This document shows positions 51,701 through 58,821 of a DNA stretch of 64,000 nt, one piece after another. The stretch's first letter is position 1, and every line of letters begins with the position of its first letter. This DNA is from Wyeomyia smithii (Eukaryota; Arthropoda; Insecta; Diptera; Culicidae): NCBI RefSeq assembly GCF_029784165.1, contig NC_073695.1:97321485-97385484 (forward strand), given 5' to 3'. A model generated the notes under the pieces. That model was not told where the DNA came from. It saw only the letters and a list, made by a program, of their open reading frames with translations, and did no database searches. A program made the translations under genes and the position numbers.

Positions 51701-54700
51701 TCGAATGCCCATTTCTCGAAATGTTTCGTTTTTATCGTTTATGGAATCGATTTTGATGCCAAATCCCACCGAAGCTATAACGTCGGTTGTAAAACGAGCC
51801 ATCACTTCCCGCATTTCCAGTACTTTCTCCGTATGAACACGTTTACCAACATGATCCTGCAACACCTGTCCTATTTCCAACATAATTGGAAACATTTCCT
51901 TCAACCGACCAGAAGTAAAGGTAGGTGTTAACTTTGCGCGATGATCTCTCCATTTTTCACCACCAAGTGCAAACAAATGACCGCTCAGCGGATCTTTCTG
52001 CTCATTAACATGAAGTCCTCGATCATGAAAATGATCGAAGTCACGCACCGTTATGTCCTTAATCAGCTCAGTATCATTAACCATCAGCGCCGGACGAAAC
52101 GAAACATAGACTCCAACGAATGGAAGCTGTTTGCACTTTTCGTACAGTTTGCCGAACATTTCCCCGATGCAGTACTGCTGCCGGACGAGCTGACCGATAT
52201 CACCAAACGCCAATGACGGTCCAAGCTGAGGAATTCCATGCCGCTTCCAATAACTGAATTGATAGAGTAGTAACAGATACACGATCGGCGCTGCTAGCAC
52301 GATCAACACTAGATAGGACAACATCTTCCAGCTACTTTACAAGACGGCGGGCAACTGAGGCGCTTTTTATACGCTTTTTATAAAACATACGTTGGGGATT
52401 CGATAAGCACGCAAAGGTCGCTGAATCAGCATTATCTCTTATCGTTAGGTCGGATGAACGGTAGAAGAGCGTCCTACTTTTAGCGCTCGAAACACGAAAT
52501 ATTTCGTCAATCGCAAAATCTTCCAAACGTAACCAATTGGTTGTTTTGAATTCCTCCTCGATCATGTTGACTATAACAAGTATTTAGATGTTTTTGGGTA
52601 GTCTGGTCCCAATCAGGGTAATTACCAACCTGATAAAAAATTGCTTTGCTGCGTCATGCTAGAAGCTCTCCAAACCGGCTCAAAAACTGTAATCAAAATG
52701 TTGTTATTGTCGCTGTTGCTGGTTCTGCTTACAGGCATTTGGTGCTGTTTAGTTTTTGCACCGTATCGTGACTTGTGAGAAATTCGATGCCACGAGTATC
52801 CGTAACCGTTTCTGGATTTTGCTGAATCACATGCTTCGGCATTTTTATTTTTTACGAGATTAGATGTAGATGCGACTTATATCTGTAGATACGAAATAGC
52901 AGGATAATTGTCACAAAGCCCAGCGAATCTTTTTTTTTTTGTTTTGTATTGTTATTGCTTTTTACATTTTAAATCTTATCACAGTGAGCGCATGTTATTT
53001 TGCAGATAACTGGAGTCGACTTGCTTCTGCTGATCTTCTTCGTTTGTTAGTTCTGATGGAGAGCTTCTTATCTTTTATGTCTTTCTTGATTTGAGGCACA
53101 TTTTTTGTGTATCAATGCCATGTCATCCAATATGCTCGTCTCGTTCGACGGGTATATTTAACAGCATCTTTACGTAATCAAGCACATACAGTTAAATGAA
53201 ATACGTGACGTGAAGACTGTATAAACTTTACTTAAGTAAAGTATTGTTTCCATGAGAACAACGACTGTTTAAAGTGTTACATCTATTAATCTCTGTAGTA
53301 TTGAATGTTATTTATGTTTTTAATATTCAGCGGAATACTCACTACAATTTTATTCCGCGACAATGTAGGATACTTAATGCAAACAATGTCAAAGCATGTC
53401 GTAATTTATCTCAAAGATTTTGTTGACAAGTACAAATATGAGTAACGAATAAAAAAAACAGTTCGCTACTTACCAGGGCGCTGTGATAGTTAGTGCAATG
53501 TACAATCTTACATGCATGCTTCAATCGTTGGATAAACTCCGCCAGATAAAGAATGCAAACCGAACGATCTTTAATCTTGGTGTAGCGTGGAAAAGTAGGT
53601 GGCAGCAGTCTCTGATTAACCATCATAGAAAATCCCATGGGATTTGGAGTATCAGCTGATGGAGAAATAGTTTGAAAACCCACACAACAGAGAGATTAAA
53701 TGCAAAACAAAACTTACAATTCGGATCAGGTTGTGTTCCGTACTCAATTGATTTCTCCATAACTTGAGTTAATTCCAGTGCTCCGTTGAGCGTTTTCACT
53801 ATGTCTATCATTTCCGTTTTAGTTGGTGAAATATTCTGGAAATTTAAATTCAGTTTAACTGTCTCAAATCAAACAAAAATTACACAAACACATTTACTGT
53901 TACCATGCTAGCATTCGAACTAGAGACATTCCAGGAAGAATTTTGCTACAAATCAACTCATTATAACATGTACTAAAATTCATGTAATCGAGCGTACCTT
54001 GGTTGGGTAAAGTGCAACCAAGCATTGCAGCAGTAACCGTGTAAATTTCAGCCGACTAACGAGAGCGTTGATTTCCTCTTTTTCCCGTTCGCCTTCCGCT
54101 TCCTTGATTTTCCTGATCCAATCTTCTTCGGCGCTTTTCAGCATACTGCACGCCTTGGTTTCCGTCAGCTCCATACACAAATCAAACCCGTAAGTACTCG
54201 GCTGAAAATCTTCTTCCTCGTACACGCCAGCGCGCAAGATGAAATTCCGAATCAAATTAACCATCTTGTGCACGGCCCATGAAAATGCTTTAATCAATTT
54301 GTCCTCTATTTGATTTGGATGATGTAGATACAGACAAGTAAGTACTGTTTGCGCCATCGAATGGCCCTCCAACCAGGAAACAATACAGGAGTAAATAGCA
54401 TCAATTATCCCAATGCATTCGCGTGGTTCCAAATTGGCCAATTTCATTTGCCCGCTCTGAAACATAAAGTGAATCAATTCTAATTTTTGTTCAGGCCAAT
54501 AAAACCAAACTATCTACCTCTACAGCAGTTTGAAAATTCAACGGAGTAGTTTCCTTGTTACAGCACATTCCAGCATCCATTTTCGGATCCATCATTTCGA
54601 TAGCAGACATGGCATCGAAGAGTCCGAACATATTATCGTGAATCAGCTCGCCGAGGTTCAATTCTTTGACACACCCAAAAAAGTCCGCGGTTATTTCTTT

Positions 54701-54962
54701 CCACTCGCGGTTCACTAGTTCCGGTGCAGAATTGTTGCCATTGGTAGGTGCACCGCGCATCTCATTGTTCTGTGCATCTCCTGCGATCGTCACAGACTCC
54801 TGCTGTGGGTTCTGCTCTGCTGAAAGTTCTTCACTAAAATTTCCATGATTCACTGATCTTGCAGATGTTATACTATGGAGAAACAACGATTTCAAGTTGA
54901 CGTTACAAATATCAATGCTTAATATACCTTAAATCTTGCGGGCCTGTCGAGTTTAGATCCAT
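36708..54962 (-). CDS. NAA35: N-alpha-acetyltransferase 35, NatC auxiliary subunit (Mak10 homologue), 8 exons
   Basis: NatC acetylates proteins starting Met-hydrophobic co-translationally; NAA35 is the large scaffold that anchors the catalytic subunit NAA30 to the ribosome. Exons (minus strand): 54962-54928, 54872-54518, 54456-53998, 53835-53718, 53655-53474, 37955-37761, 37698-36916, 36851-36708. All junctions are GT-AG and phases join without a stop, predicting 756 residues; I recall about 725 for the vertebrate protein. Conserved blocks: 'MSAIEMMDPKMDAGM' (exon 2), 'SWLEGHSMAQTVLTCLYLH' (exon 3), 'VNQRLLPPTFPRY' (exon 5), 'NRARQRDKLG' and 'FEHRFAPF' (exon 7), 'VAKMNFVMMNLLASG' (exon 8). 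A lysine-rich linker lies in exon 7. The start is the first Met in a short exon 1; its residual AG plus T of exon 2 makes Ser12. Poly(A) candidates are ATTAAA (36,694-36,689) and AATAAA (36,620-36,615). Intron 5 spans 15.5 kb and houses a P450 gene; all other introns are about 55-160 bp. Confidence 0.95.
38700..38912 (+). CDS. Candidate two-exon micro-gene, 50 residues, antisense in NAA35 intron 5
   Basis: Exon 1 (38,700-38,766) runs from ATG in context TTCAAAATGG through 22 codons ('MATPREDGVLLSDWKDIFLS') to a consensus donor G|GTAAGT. The 60 bp intron ends in CTATAG, and exon 2 (38,827-38,912) continues in phase ('HTEEIGTYIIVGQTTNRPLE') to a TGA. AATAAA signals follow at 39,070-39,075 and about 39,089. 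Clean splice signals, short dipteran-size intron, strong start context and poly(A) sites argue for a real transcript. The protein has no motif I recognise; it could be a fragment of a larger gene or a retro-inserted piece. It lies on the strand opposite NAA35. Confidence 0.4.
39988..40500 (+). pseudogene. Histone H2A.V-like pseudogene, copy 1
   Basis: One stretch (40,315-40,355) reads approximately 'IIDAT-GGGVIIS' and resembles the C-terminal block of H2A.Z/H2A.V (LIKATIAGGGVIPHI as I recall it). Upstream, 'gcgacattgagaacgag' (RHL-K-N-like) and 'ctgctggagggcacagcgga' (LLE-type helix) fall in the order expected for the histone fold. Stops and frameshifts abolish the frame and the central RITPRHLQLAIR block is not found. 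It would be a decayed processed copy. The identification rests on short matches and could be wrong. Confidence 0.4.
40756..41275 (+). pseudogene. Histone H2A.V-like pseudogene, copy 2 (tandem duplicate)
   Basis: It repeats copy 1 nearly base for base from 'tgttttggtttgtt' through 'ttcagaactatagatgcttg', with a period of about 770 bp. It differs by small deletions, including part of the GGGV-like segment. The high similarity between copies compared with their decay from a working gene suggests a duplication after pseudogenisation. Confidence 0.45.
41340..41395. repeat. 55 bp repeat, inverse partner at 45,168-45,222
   Basis: 'tttagtcctacgtcaccatt ... gggctgta ... ccttgtagtattt' is matched in reverse at 45,168-45,222 ('aaatactacaaggaatacag ... 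ggtgacgtgggactaaa'). The two inward-facing copies bracket 3.8 kb that includes the first Copia piece. They may be one family of short elements or ends of a larger insertion. Confidence 0.6.
42719..42778. repeat. (CT)n microsatellite
   Basis: About 60 bp of CT repeat with occasional TTCT interruptions, just upstream of the Copia gag remnant. Confidence 0.95.
42880..43110 (+). pseudogene. Copia-type retrotransposon: gag zinc knuckle and protease fragment
   Basis: 'gtgtgtcacttttgcaaa' encodes VCHFCK, the first half of a gag CCHC knuckle, followed by a frameshifted 'RRDR' segment. At 43,045-43,095 the frame reads 'DDFWCLDSGVSAHMLS', the Copia aspartic protease active site (W-x-L/I-D-S-G-A/C-x-x-H-M), with the usual Ala replaced by Val here. 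The reading is broken on both sides. It lies 5' of the integrase and RT pieces at 48.9-50.2 kb in the right order and orientation. Confidence 0.7.
43111..44421. other. No gene recognised; AT-rich intronic DNA with a splice-like ORF
   Basis: Around 44,049 an ATG opens 'MEPSTSAAPSYSMS' and meets a GTAAGT donor-like site at about 44,092. Downstream near 44,210-44,320 a basic, helical-looking stretch can be read ('AKDIFPADKYNELQIFWKQF'). No domain is recognised. It may be the decayed coding end of a DNA transposon. Evidence is insufficient to call a gene. Confidence 0.3.
44422..44567. mobile_element. 146 bp MITE
   Basis: The ends GGGGTCGTCCATAAA and TTTATGGACGGCCCC form a 15 bp TIR with one mismatch. 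The sequence type (GGGG-Y-CGTCCATAAA) resembles the TIR at 55,796/56,874 ('GGGGACCATTCATTAATG'), suggesting related families. No ORF. Confidence 0.8.
44568..46079. other. No host gene; small RT-like remnant and repeats
   Basis: The minus-strand frame 45,005-44,751 contains 'RVKDLGVLLASKLTFEASAQ', which parallels 'TVKDLGVLVDSKLRFTEHIS' of the non-LTR RT at 24.05-24.10 kb, so a short dead RT fragment lies here on the minus strand. The inverse 55 bp repeat (45,168-45,222) and a T run at 45,395 follow. The rest is AT-rich. Confidence 0.55.
46080..46195. repeat. Short tandem repeat 'tacgaatagaa(g)tgtaccgctg'
   Basis: Four to five imperfect copies of a 24-28 bp unit built from 'acgaatag' and 'gtaccgctgca'. 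Not coding. Confidence 0.8.
46321..46936. repeat. Tandem duplication of about 115 bp, separated by a SINE
   Basis: Copy 1 (46,324-46,440) and copy 2 (about 46,820-46,936) both read 'attgcttcaaacttttcg ... cgagacatcatattagtcta ... ctctgtcaatttttatttcg' with about 5% difference. The SINE sits at the junction. Confidence 0.85.
46451..46804 (-). mobile_element. tRNA-derived SINE with 17 bp target duplication
   Basis: On the minus strand the head carries an A-box-like GCCTAGTGTGGTTGGTAACG and a B box GGTTCGAATCC (46,749-46,739), followed by a tRNA-unrelated body and an A-rich 3' tail (the T run at 46,451-46,461 on plus). An exact 17 bp direct repeat ATTTCGATATTGATATT flanks it at 46,434-46,450 and 46,805-46,821. 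The unmutated duplication indicates a fairly recent insertion. Confidence 0.92.
47100..47830 (+). repeat. Degenerate tandem repeat (family Y), about 110 bp units
   Basis: Six or seven diverged units built on 'aaatgaccaaataccacccaatatgagta', 'ggaaccagaatgatgca' and 'ttttgaatttgaagatgacg'. It is the same family as 1905-2345 but in the opposite orientation. All six frames contain chance ORFs of 60-90 codons that should be ignored. Confidence 0.75.
47870..48895 (+). repeat. Degenerate tandem repeat (family X)
   Basis: About five diverged units with 'gaaaatcggttcagtcatct', 'ctgagaaacgtgagtgaga', 'ttttgaaccacaagttcaat' and 'acatttttaaacataacc'. It matches 583-1005. It lies between the family Y block and the Copia integrase fragment. 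Confidence 0.7.
48900..50190 (+). pseudogene. Copia-type retrotransposon: integrase and reverse transcriptase remnants
   Basis: Integrase N-terminal core: 'LLDLIHTSLAGSFEVSTPRG' and 'TMIDRYSEYSFLQP' (about 48,950-49,075), a match to the Copia pattern H-x-D-x-x-G-P...F-x-x-D-Y-S, with decayed residues (HTSLAG for HSDVCGP). After a MITE the core continues: 'LEMNRCLLAEAELNEKYWRE' (about 49,360-49,430). RT start: 'LPRGRRTVGSNWVYKMKRDA' and 'YTAKLVVQG' (49,946-50,053). Stops and frameshifts separate every segment. It is an old degenerate copy in NAA35 intron 5 on the strand opposite NAA35. Confidence 0.85.
49106..49354. mobile_element. Palindromic MITE with TA target duplication inside Copia integrase
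   Basis: The left arm CACACTTAAAATTTTTTGCC and the following 'gggtctcggtaatt' are mirrored at the right by 'aattaccgagacccggcaaa' and 'tttcatgtgtg'. TA flanks both ends. About 95 bp arms with a short loop. The decayed integrase frame resumes beyond it. Confidence 0.85.
50786..52324 (-). CDS. Cytochrome P450, CYP6-like (CYP3 clan), intronless
   Basis: Membrane-bound haem monooxygenase of the endoplasmic reticulum; CYP6 enzymes typically oxidise plant toxins, insecticides or endogenous lipophiles with NADPH-P450 reductase. The 512 residues are normal for the family. Features in order: N-terminal signal anchor (residues 2-22); helix C WRDHR (125-129); I-helix AAYETSS (312-318), where the usual Gly is Ala313; ExxR at 370-373; PERF at 426-429; haem loop FGIGPRICIG (443-452) with Cys450 as haem ligand. 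All catalytic landmarks are intact. The start Met is followed directly by the anchor and preceded by a 30 bp leader after a TATA/Inr promoter. An AATAAA lies at 50,659-50,654. Most mosquito CYP6 genes have an intron; none is present, which may indicate a retrocopy or lineage loss. It is nested in NAA35 intron 5, same strand. The exact subfamily was not assigned. Confidence 0.95.
   Translation of the reverse strand: MLSYLVLIVLAAPIVYLLLLYQFSYWKRHGIPQLGPSLAFGDIGQLVRQQYCIGEMFGKLYEKCKQLPFVGVYVSFRPALMVNDTELIKDITVRDFDHFHDRGLHVNEQKDPLSGHLFALGGEKWRDHRAKLTPTFTSGRLKEMFPIMLEIGQVLQDHVGKRVHTEKVLEMREVMARFTTDVIASVGFGIKIDSINDKNETFREMGIRVFAHTLKNMLRLGSTIFTPKMNAIFGFKFVDQEVEDFMISIVRDTLEYREKNNVIRKDMMQLLLQLRNRGTVSYDEQWDASPTSAAKHISLEQVTAHAFVFFVAAYETSSTAMSFCLYQLAKNPHVQEKVHAEIDRILAKNQGKLTYNTLTEMKYLEGCIDETLRMYPSLPFLNRECNKAYKLPGTDHTIPKGTPVIIPIMGIHRDPDLFPEPEKFIPERFQDEQLYTSDAYLPFGIGPRICIGMRMGKVQTKVGLAMLLSKFNFRLTDEKQKNQELQLDPRSVILMPVGGIHLAVTERGVKNA
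52352..52382 (-). promoter_or_regulatory. Core promoter of the nested P450: tandem TATA boxes and initiator
   Basis: On the minus strand TATAAAAAGCG occurs twice in a row (from 52,382 and from 52,371), followed by an initiator TCAGTTG (52,358-52,352). The upstream TATA is about 26 bp from the initiator A at 52,356, good pol II spacing. It predicts a 5' leader of about 32 nt. An independent promoter supports transcription separate from NAA35. Confidence 0.75.
52383..53473. other. Intronic DNA upstream of the P450; no coding sequence recognised
   Basis: The region between the P450 promoter and the NAA35 exon 5 donor. It is expected to contain the P450's regulatory elements. AT-rich with no clear transposon ends. 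Confidence 0.4.
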
Positions 54963-55790
54963 ATTTTGGAATAATTATAGATGAAATTTAAACGCTCAGA
55001 ATCGCTAGATTTCAGCAATTAACCGAAGAATGTAAACAACCGAAATTTGACGTAAGCAAGACTAGCTGTAAAATACGTTACGAAATTGATAAAACTATTT
55101 CATTCAATACGTAACGATTCAGGTGATACACTGTAAATAAATGGCACGATTACTTCAAATGTGTTTGCACTTGACTCAATTCGTCACGTCACACTGAAAG
55201 TTGAAGTGATTTAGTGTTGATTACACAAAGATAAACACTTTTCTATGAAATGATCTTGCGTTGAATACTATTTAATGGAAATCATCATCATACTATAATG
55301 AAAATCTCTTGTATTTGCACCACTGTTTAAATCAGTTGAATTACAGCAGCAATTCCAATTGACAAACGTCAAAAACATAAGACGAAACAAAAATAGTGAC
55401 GGAGGCGAACGACGCAACCAGCACATTCACCCAGAGATCAACAATTCATTTGAGCGTAAGTTTTATTGAATCTTTGATATTAAAATAACAATAGACAACT
55501 TTTTCTACAGATGCTGAAATCGATTCCACCGATTCATTGACAGGGATCATCCTGTAATCAAATTAAAAATCCAAAATAAAATAAAACTGAAAAATCTAAA
55601 ATAAAAAGAAATCTTTAATTTATTGTGATTAGCTGATAATGTCCAAATGACCGACCTCCCGTATCTCAGACATGAGCATGTTAACAAAGATGAACATAAC
55701 AACAGAAAATGAAGTGATTTGAAGTTCATTTTATCGTTCTTTGCATTAATATATTTCGAAAGATTTTCTTTTCAATCTGAAATGTTAGGC
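54963..55790. other. Region upstream of NAA35; possible divergent non-coding exon
   Basis: The NAA35 5' leader and promoter should lie just above 54,962; no TATA box is evident. On the plus strand, 55,390-55,453 ends in a donor GAGC|GTAAGT, and an acceptor TTCTACAG precedes 55,511, followed by AATAAA-rich sequence from about 55,575. The joined sequence has no ATG-initiated frame, so if transcribed it is non-coding or 5'-UTR. Confidence 0.3.
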
Positions 55791-56879
55791 CAGTGGGGGA
55801 CCATTCATTAATGATGTCACGCGTTTAGGGGGGAGGGGGTTTCTATTATTGTGACATTTTGTGACATATGGGGGAGGGGGGGTTAGCTTGAGTGTGACAT
55901 CATATTTCAACAACAAAAAAATAAAAAAGTCACATACCTAACCACAGAGATCAACTCAGAACTATTTATAATATTTGCATCACTCATTTATAGTTCTACA
56001 ATCCCTTTTCTGCTTAAGATTTGCTTTAGATAAAATAAATGACAATTTTTTTCTCGCTAAAAAAGTATAATGTACTTTAATTCTGTTTTACCGTGCATGT
56101 TCATTTATGAACGACAACGCAATATCATTAAATTTTAGTGTCTCTCAATCCAATCCAGGGGCGACTCGTGGCTTTGAAACCTACCTGTTCAATTTTAAAC
56201 TCAGAAAATCACTTTTCGAGGAAGCAATGACAATGATGTCTGCGAGAAAACGCAATTCATTCTCTTTGATGCTATTGTAAAATAAAAGATGAAACATCCA
56301 ACTTTCAATTAGTTTTAACAATATTTTATACAATTTTTGCCTGACACCCCCATGTGCAATGCACAGGTTGCACCTATGGACGAGTCGCCCCTGATCCAAT
56401 CAATACAAAAATTGTGACAAAACGTAAATAAAAATGCTTGGTTATTGTAACCTGTGAGGAAGTTTTGGATTGCGAATTGATTGAAGAAGAGGAACTAAAT
56501 ATTGATGGTTTTTCAAAAATCAGCAATGATGCTGCAGTTCCTGTCTCGGCTTTCTATGTCGTCGATATGCGACTCCATCAGCAGCATCCTTGGACTAAGA
56601 ACTAAACGCCTTTTCTAGTTATCTTCTATAATCTTCTTTTCCTTTTAGTTTCAGTTTTTCTTTCAGTAAAATCGTTCTTATTAAAAAAAATACGTTCCTA
56701 ACAAATTTCTCGATTTTCAATCAATTATCACCAAAGAAGGGGGAGGGGGATATAAAAACGTGACTTAATTAAGGGGGGGGGGGGGGTTCAAGGAAGTTGT
56801 GACAACTTATGACAAGGGGGAGGGGGGAGTTAATTTTTTCCAAATTTTGCGTGACATCATTAATGAATCGTCCCTAGTG
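55791..56879. mobile_element. TIR DNA element with G-rich subterminal blocks
   Basis: The ends GGGACCATTCATTAATGATG (left) and CATCATTAATGAATCGTCCC (right) form a TIR of about 27 bp with one internal mismatch, each followed by 'tcacgc' / 'gcgtga'. Subterminal segments carry 'gggggaggggg' runs and repeats of 'tgtgacatttgtgacat'. No transposase remains in the 1.09 kb. Such GGGGGAGGGG/GTGACAT elements are abundant in culicine genomes as I recall them. Confidence 0.85.
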
Positions 56880-56982
56880 AGAATTCAACAGCAAATCATT
56901 TTAGTTCGACGTGATTTTTTTACAGTGTAACTAATCCAGCTCTCCATTTCCATTTGATACGTAACGATTCAGGTGATAACTA

Positions 56983-57730
56983 ATCCAGCTTTCCACGAGC
57001 GGTAATGGCGGACAGTGCACGCAGCCCGTTTTGACGTTTACTGCAAATAAGAGAATTTTCAATCGCAGTAACGGAGTAGAAAATATCACAACGTCGCATA
57101 GCAACTTCAACAAAAAATGGGCATTTTGTTATTTATTAGTTTGTTTATTTGTACAGTCAACAGGTAGACACAACCCCAAAAAAAATTGAGATTAACAAGT
57201 AAGGACTAAATGAACAGACATCACTCTTAAAAAGTTTGAAGTAAATTTCGTCTGCGCATGCGCAGATCCAAATGAACAAAACTGTTTATTAGTTTGCTAT
57301 GCAAAATTGTTATGTTTTTCACTCAGTAAAATTGCCCGACCTACAGAAAACGTCAAAATGGGCTGCGTGCACTGTGCGCCATTACCAGGGGGCTATTGTG
57401 GCTGTCAAACTTCATACTTTTTCCATCTACCACTCATTGATTCTGGTACCAGCGTTTCTGGTACCCACTTTTTGGTTGGTTTGCCCTAAAACAAGTGTAA
57501 TAGAGTAAACGTCCTATTTTGTCGGTAGACTTATTCTCAAGTAAATGTCGTTTTAGATGAAAAAACAAGAGCTCAACATTTGTTTTCAGTAAAATGTGCA
57601 CCTTCAATGAATAAGATAAGTTTTGTAAGCATTTGAAATGAAATATTACCGCCGTGATGAATTTATGATTGGTAGGCAAAATGTAGACGTTTATAGGCCC
57701 CTGGCCATTACCGCTCGTGTAAAGCTGGAT
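56983..57730. mobile_element. TIR DNA element, about 750 bp, with internal inverted copies
   Basis: ATCCAGCTTTCCACGAGCGG at the left is mirrored at the right by 'ccgctcgtgtaaagctggat'. Internally 'gacagtgcacgcagcccgtt' (57,012) is matched in reverse at about 57,350-57,385 ('atgggctgcgtgcactgtgc'), showing a broken foldback. No ORF of note. It is preceded by a 'gtaacgattcaggtgata' segment duplicated from 55,113. Confidence 0.7.
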
Positions 57731-58291
57731 ACAAAAAAAATCGAACGAGCTTGTTCGTATCCTGGTGATTAAACCGGTTCAGAACCGCTCTCCGGTTTTG
57801 TCCACCCCTACTATTTTCATCATACACCCATTTTTCAGTTTCTGTTAGATTTCTCGACTCGACCCTGGATGTTTTGATTTTAACAAGAACCGTCAAAAAA
57901 TGGTTTCCATCAAGCTACGCACTAAGAACCGATTCAAGCACAAAAATCCGATTGGAGGGGCTAGCCAATACACGAACCAGCATTTTCTCGAAAGCGACAT
58001 CTTTTAGAAAATAGGAAAACGAAAATGTCTTAAAATAATTTTGTAGAAAATCTGTATAAAAATAAAAAAATAAATAAAGTAGCACACATGAAAATATCAC
58101 AAACATTTGACAACTGCTGTTTTTATTTTGCAACGCACAAAAAACAATAACAAAACTTTTATATCAATAGTAATAGTAATTTTAAGATTTTAATAGAAAA
58201 AACATGGGAAACACATAAAGGTCAACATATTACATATGTTCTGCAATCCTTAGACGACAGAATGCCGGGAATACAATGTTTGGGCTATATA

Positions 58292-58744
58292 ATGTCGTTT
58301 TCGTTTTTGCGGTGTAGCTACCCCGCGGACTACACTTTGTCCTATCACTGTTTTTTTTACATTTTTCTGACTATCCTTTTTCTGTCCCGGACAGTCCGCG
58401 CAAGAAACAGAGTGCAGTTTTGAATGGCACCAACACATTCACACGTATGTGTCAAAATCAAAAAAAAATGTGTCAAAATCGGTTTGCTTTGATTATCGTT
58501 TTTCGCGTGTCGAACATCAGGTTGAATTTTATTTATTTTATTTTGTAATTTTTCAGTAAATTGGCAAACTTTTCGTACAGTAGCACAAACGCGATAAAAG
58601 ACAATGGCGATAATGACCAAAACAAAAGTGACAGCTGCCTCTGGTATTACGCACACCATTGCAACTGCTCGGAAAGTGTTTTTTTTTCAGCTGCAAAGCG
58701 TAGTCCGGGACGGGATAGTCCTGCCGTAAAAACGAATTCGACAT
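58292..58744. mobile_element. DNA element, full-length relative of 26.06-26.48 kb
   Basis: The ends ATGTCGTTTTCGTTTTTGCG and 'cgtaaaaacgaattcgacat' form a TIR of about 20 bp. Subterminal GCGGACTAC / GTAGTCCGGG motifs also face each other. The interior has 'ggacagtccgcg' and 'gtgtgcgtaataccagaggc'-type segments shared with the 26 kb copy. Confidence 0.78.
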
Positions 58745-58821
58745 AAGACATTGCTTCTCCTCGGGCAAATCAGTTTACTAGCAGCGGGCAACACATCAAC
58801 ACCACTATAATAAATACGTTC

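Larger units (their letters stand above)
37956..53473 (-). other. Giant intron 5 of NAA35
   Basis: The donor CTG|GTAAGT is at 53,473 and the acceptor CACATAG at 37,956. The host's other introns are one to two orders of magnitude shorter. The intron contains a complete P450 gene, a candidate antisense micro-gene, a histone-like duplicated pseudogene, Copia pieces, one SINE, at least two MITEs and tandem repeats, so its size is explained by accumulated insertions. Confidence 0.85.

Noticed and set aside
55390..55560. Divergent protein-coding gene upstream of NAA35
   Set aside because: Good splice signals, and a frame runs through the junction, but there is no in-frame ATG and an upstream stop. 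Kept only as a possible non-coding exon.
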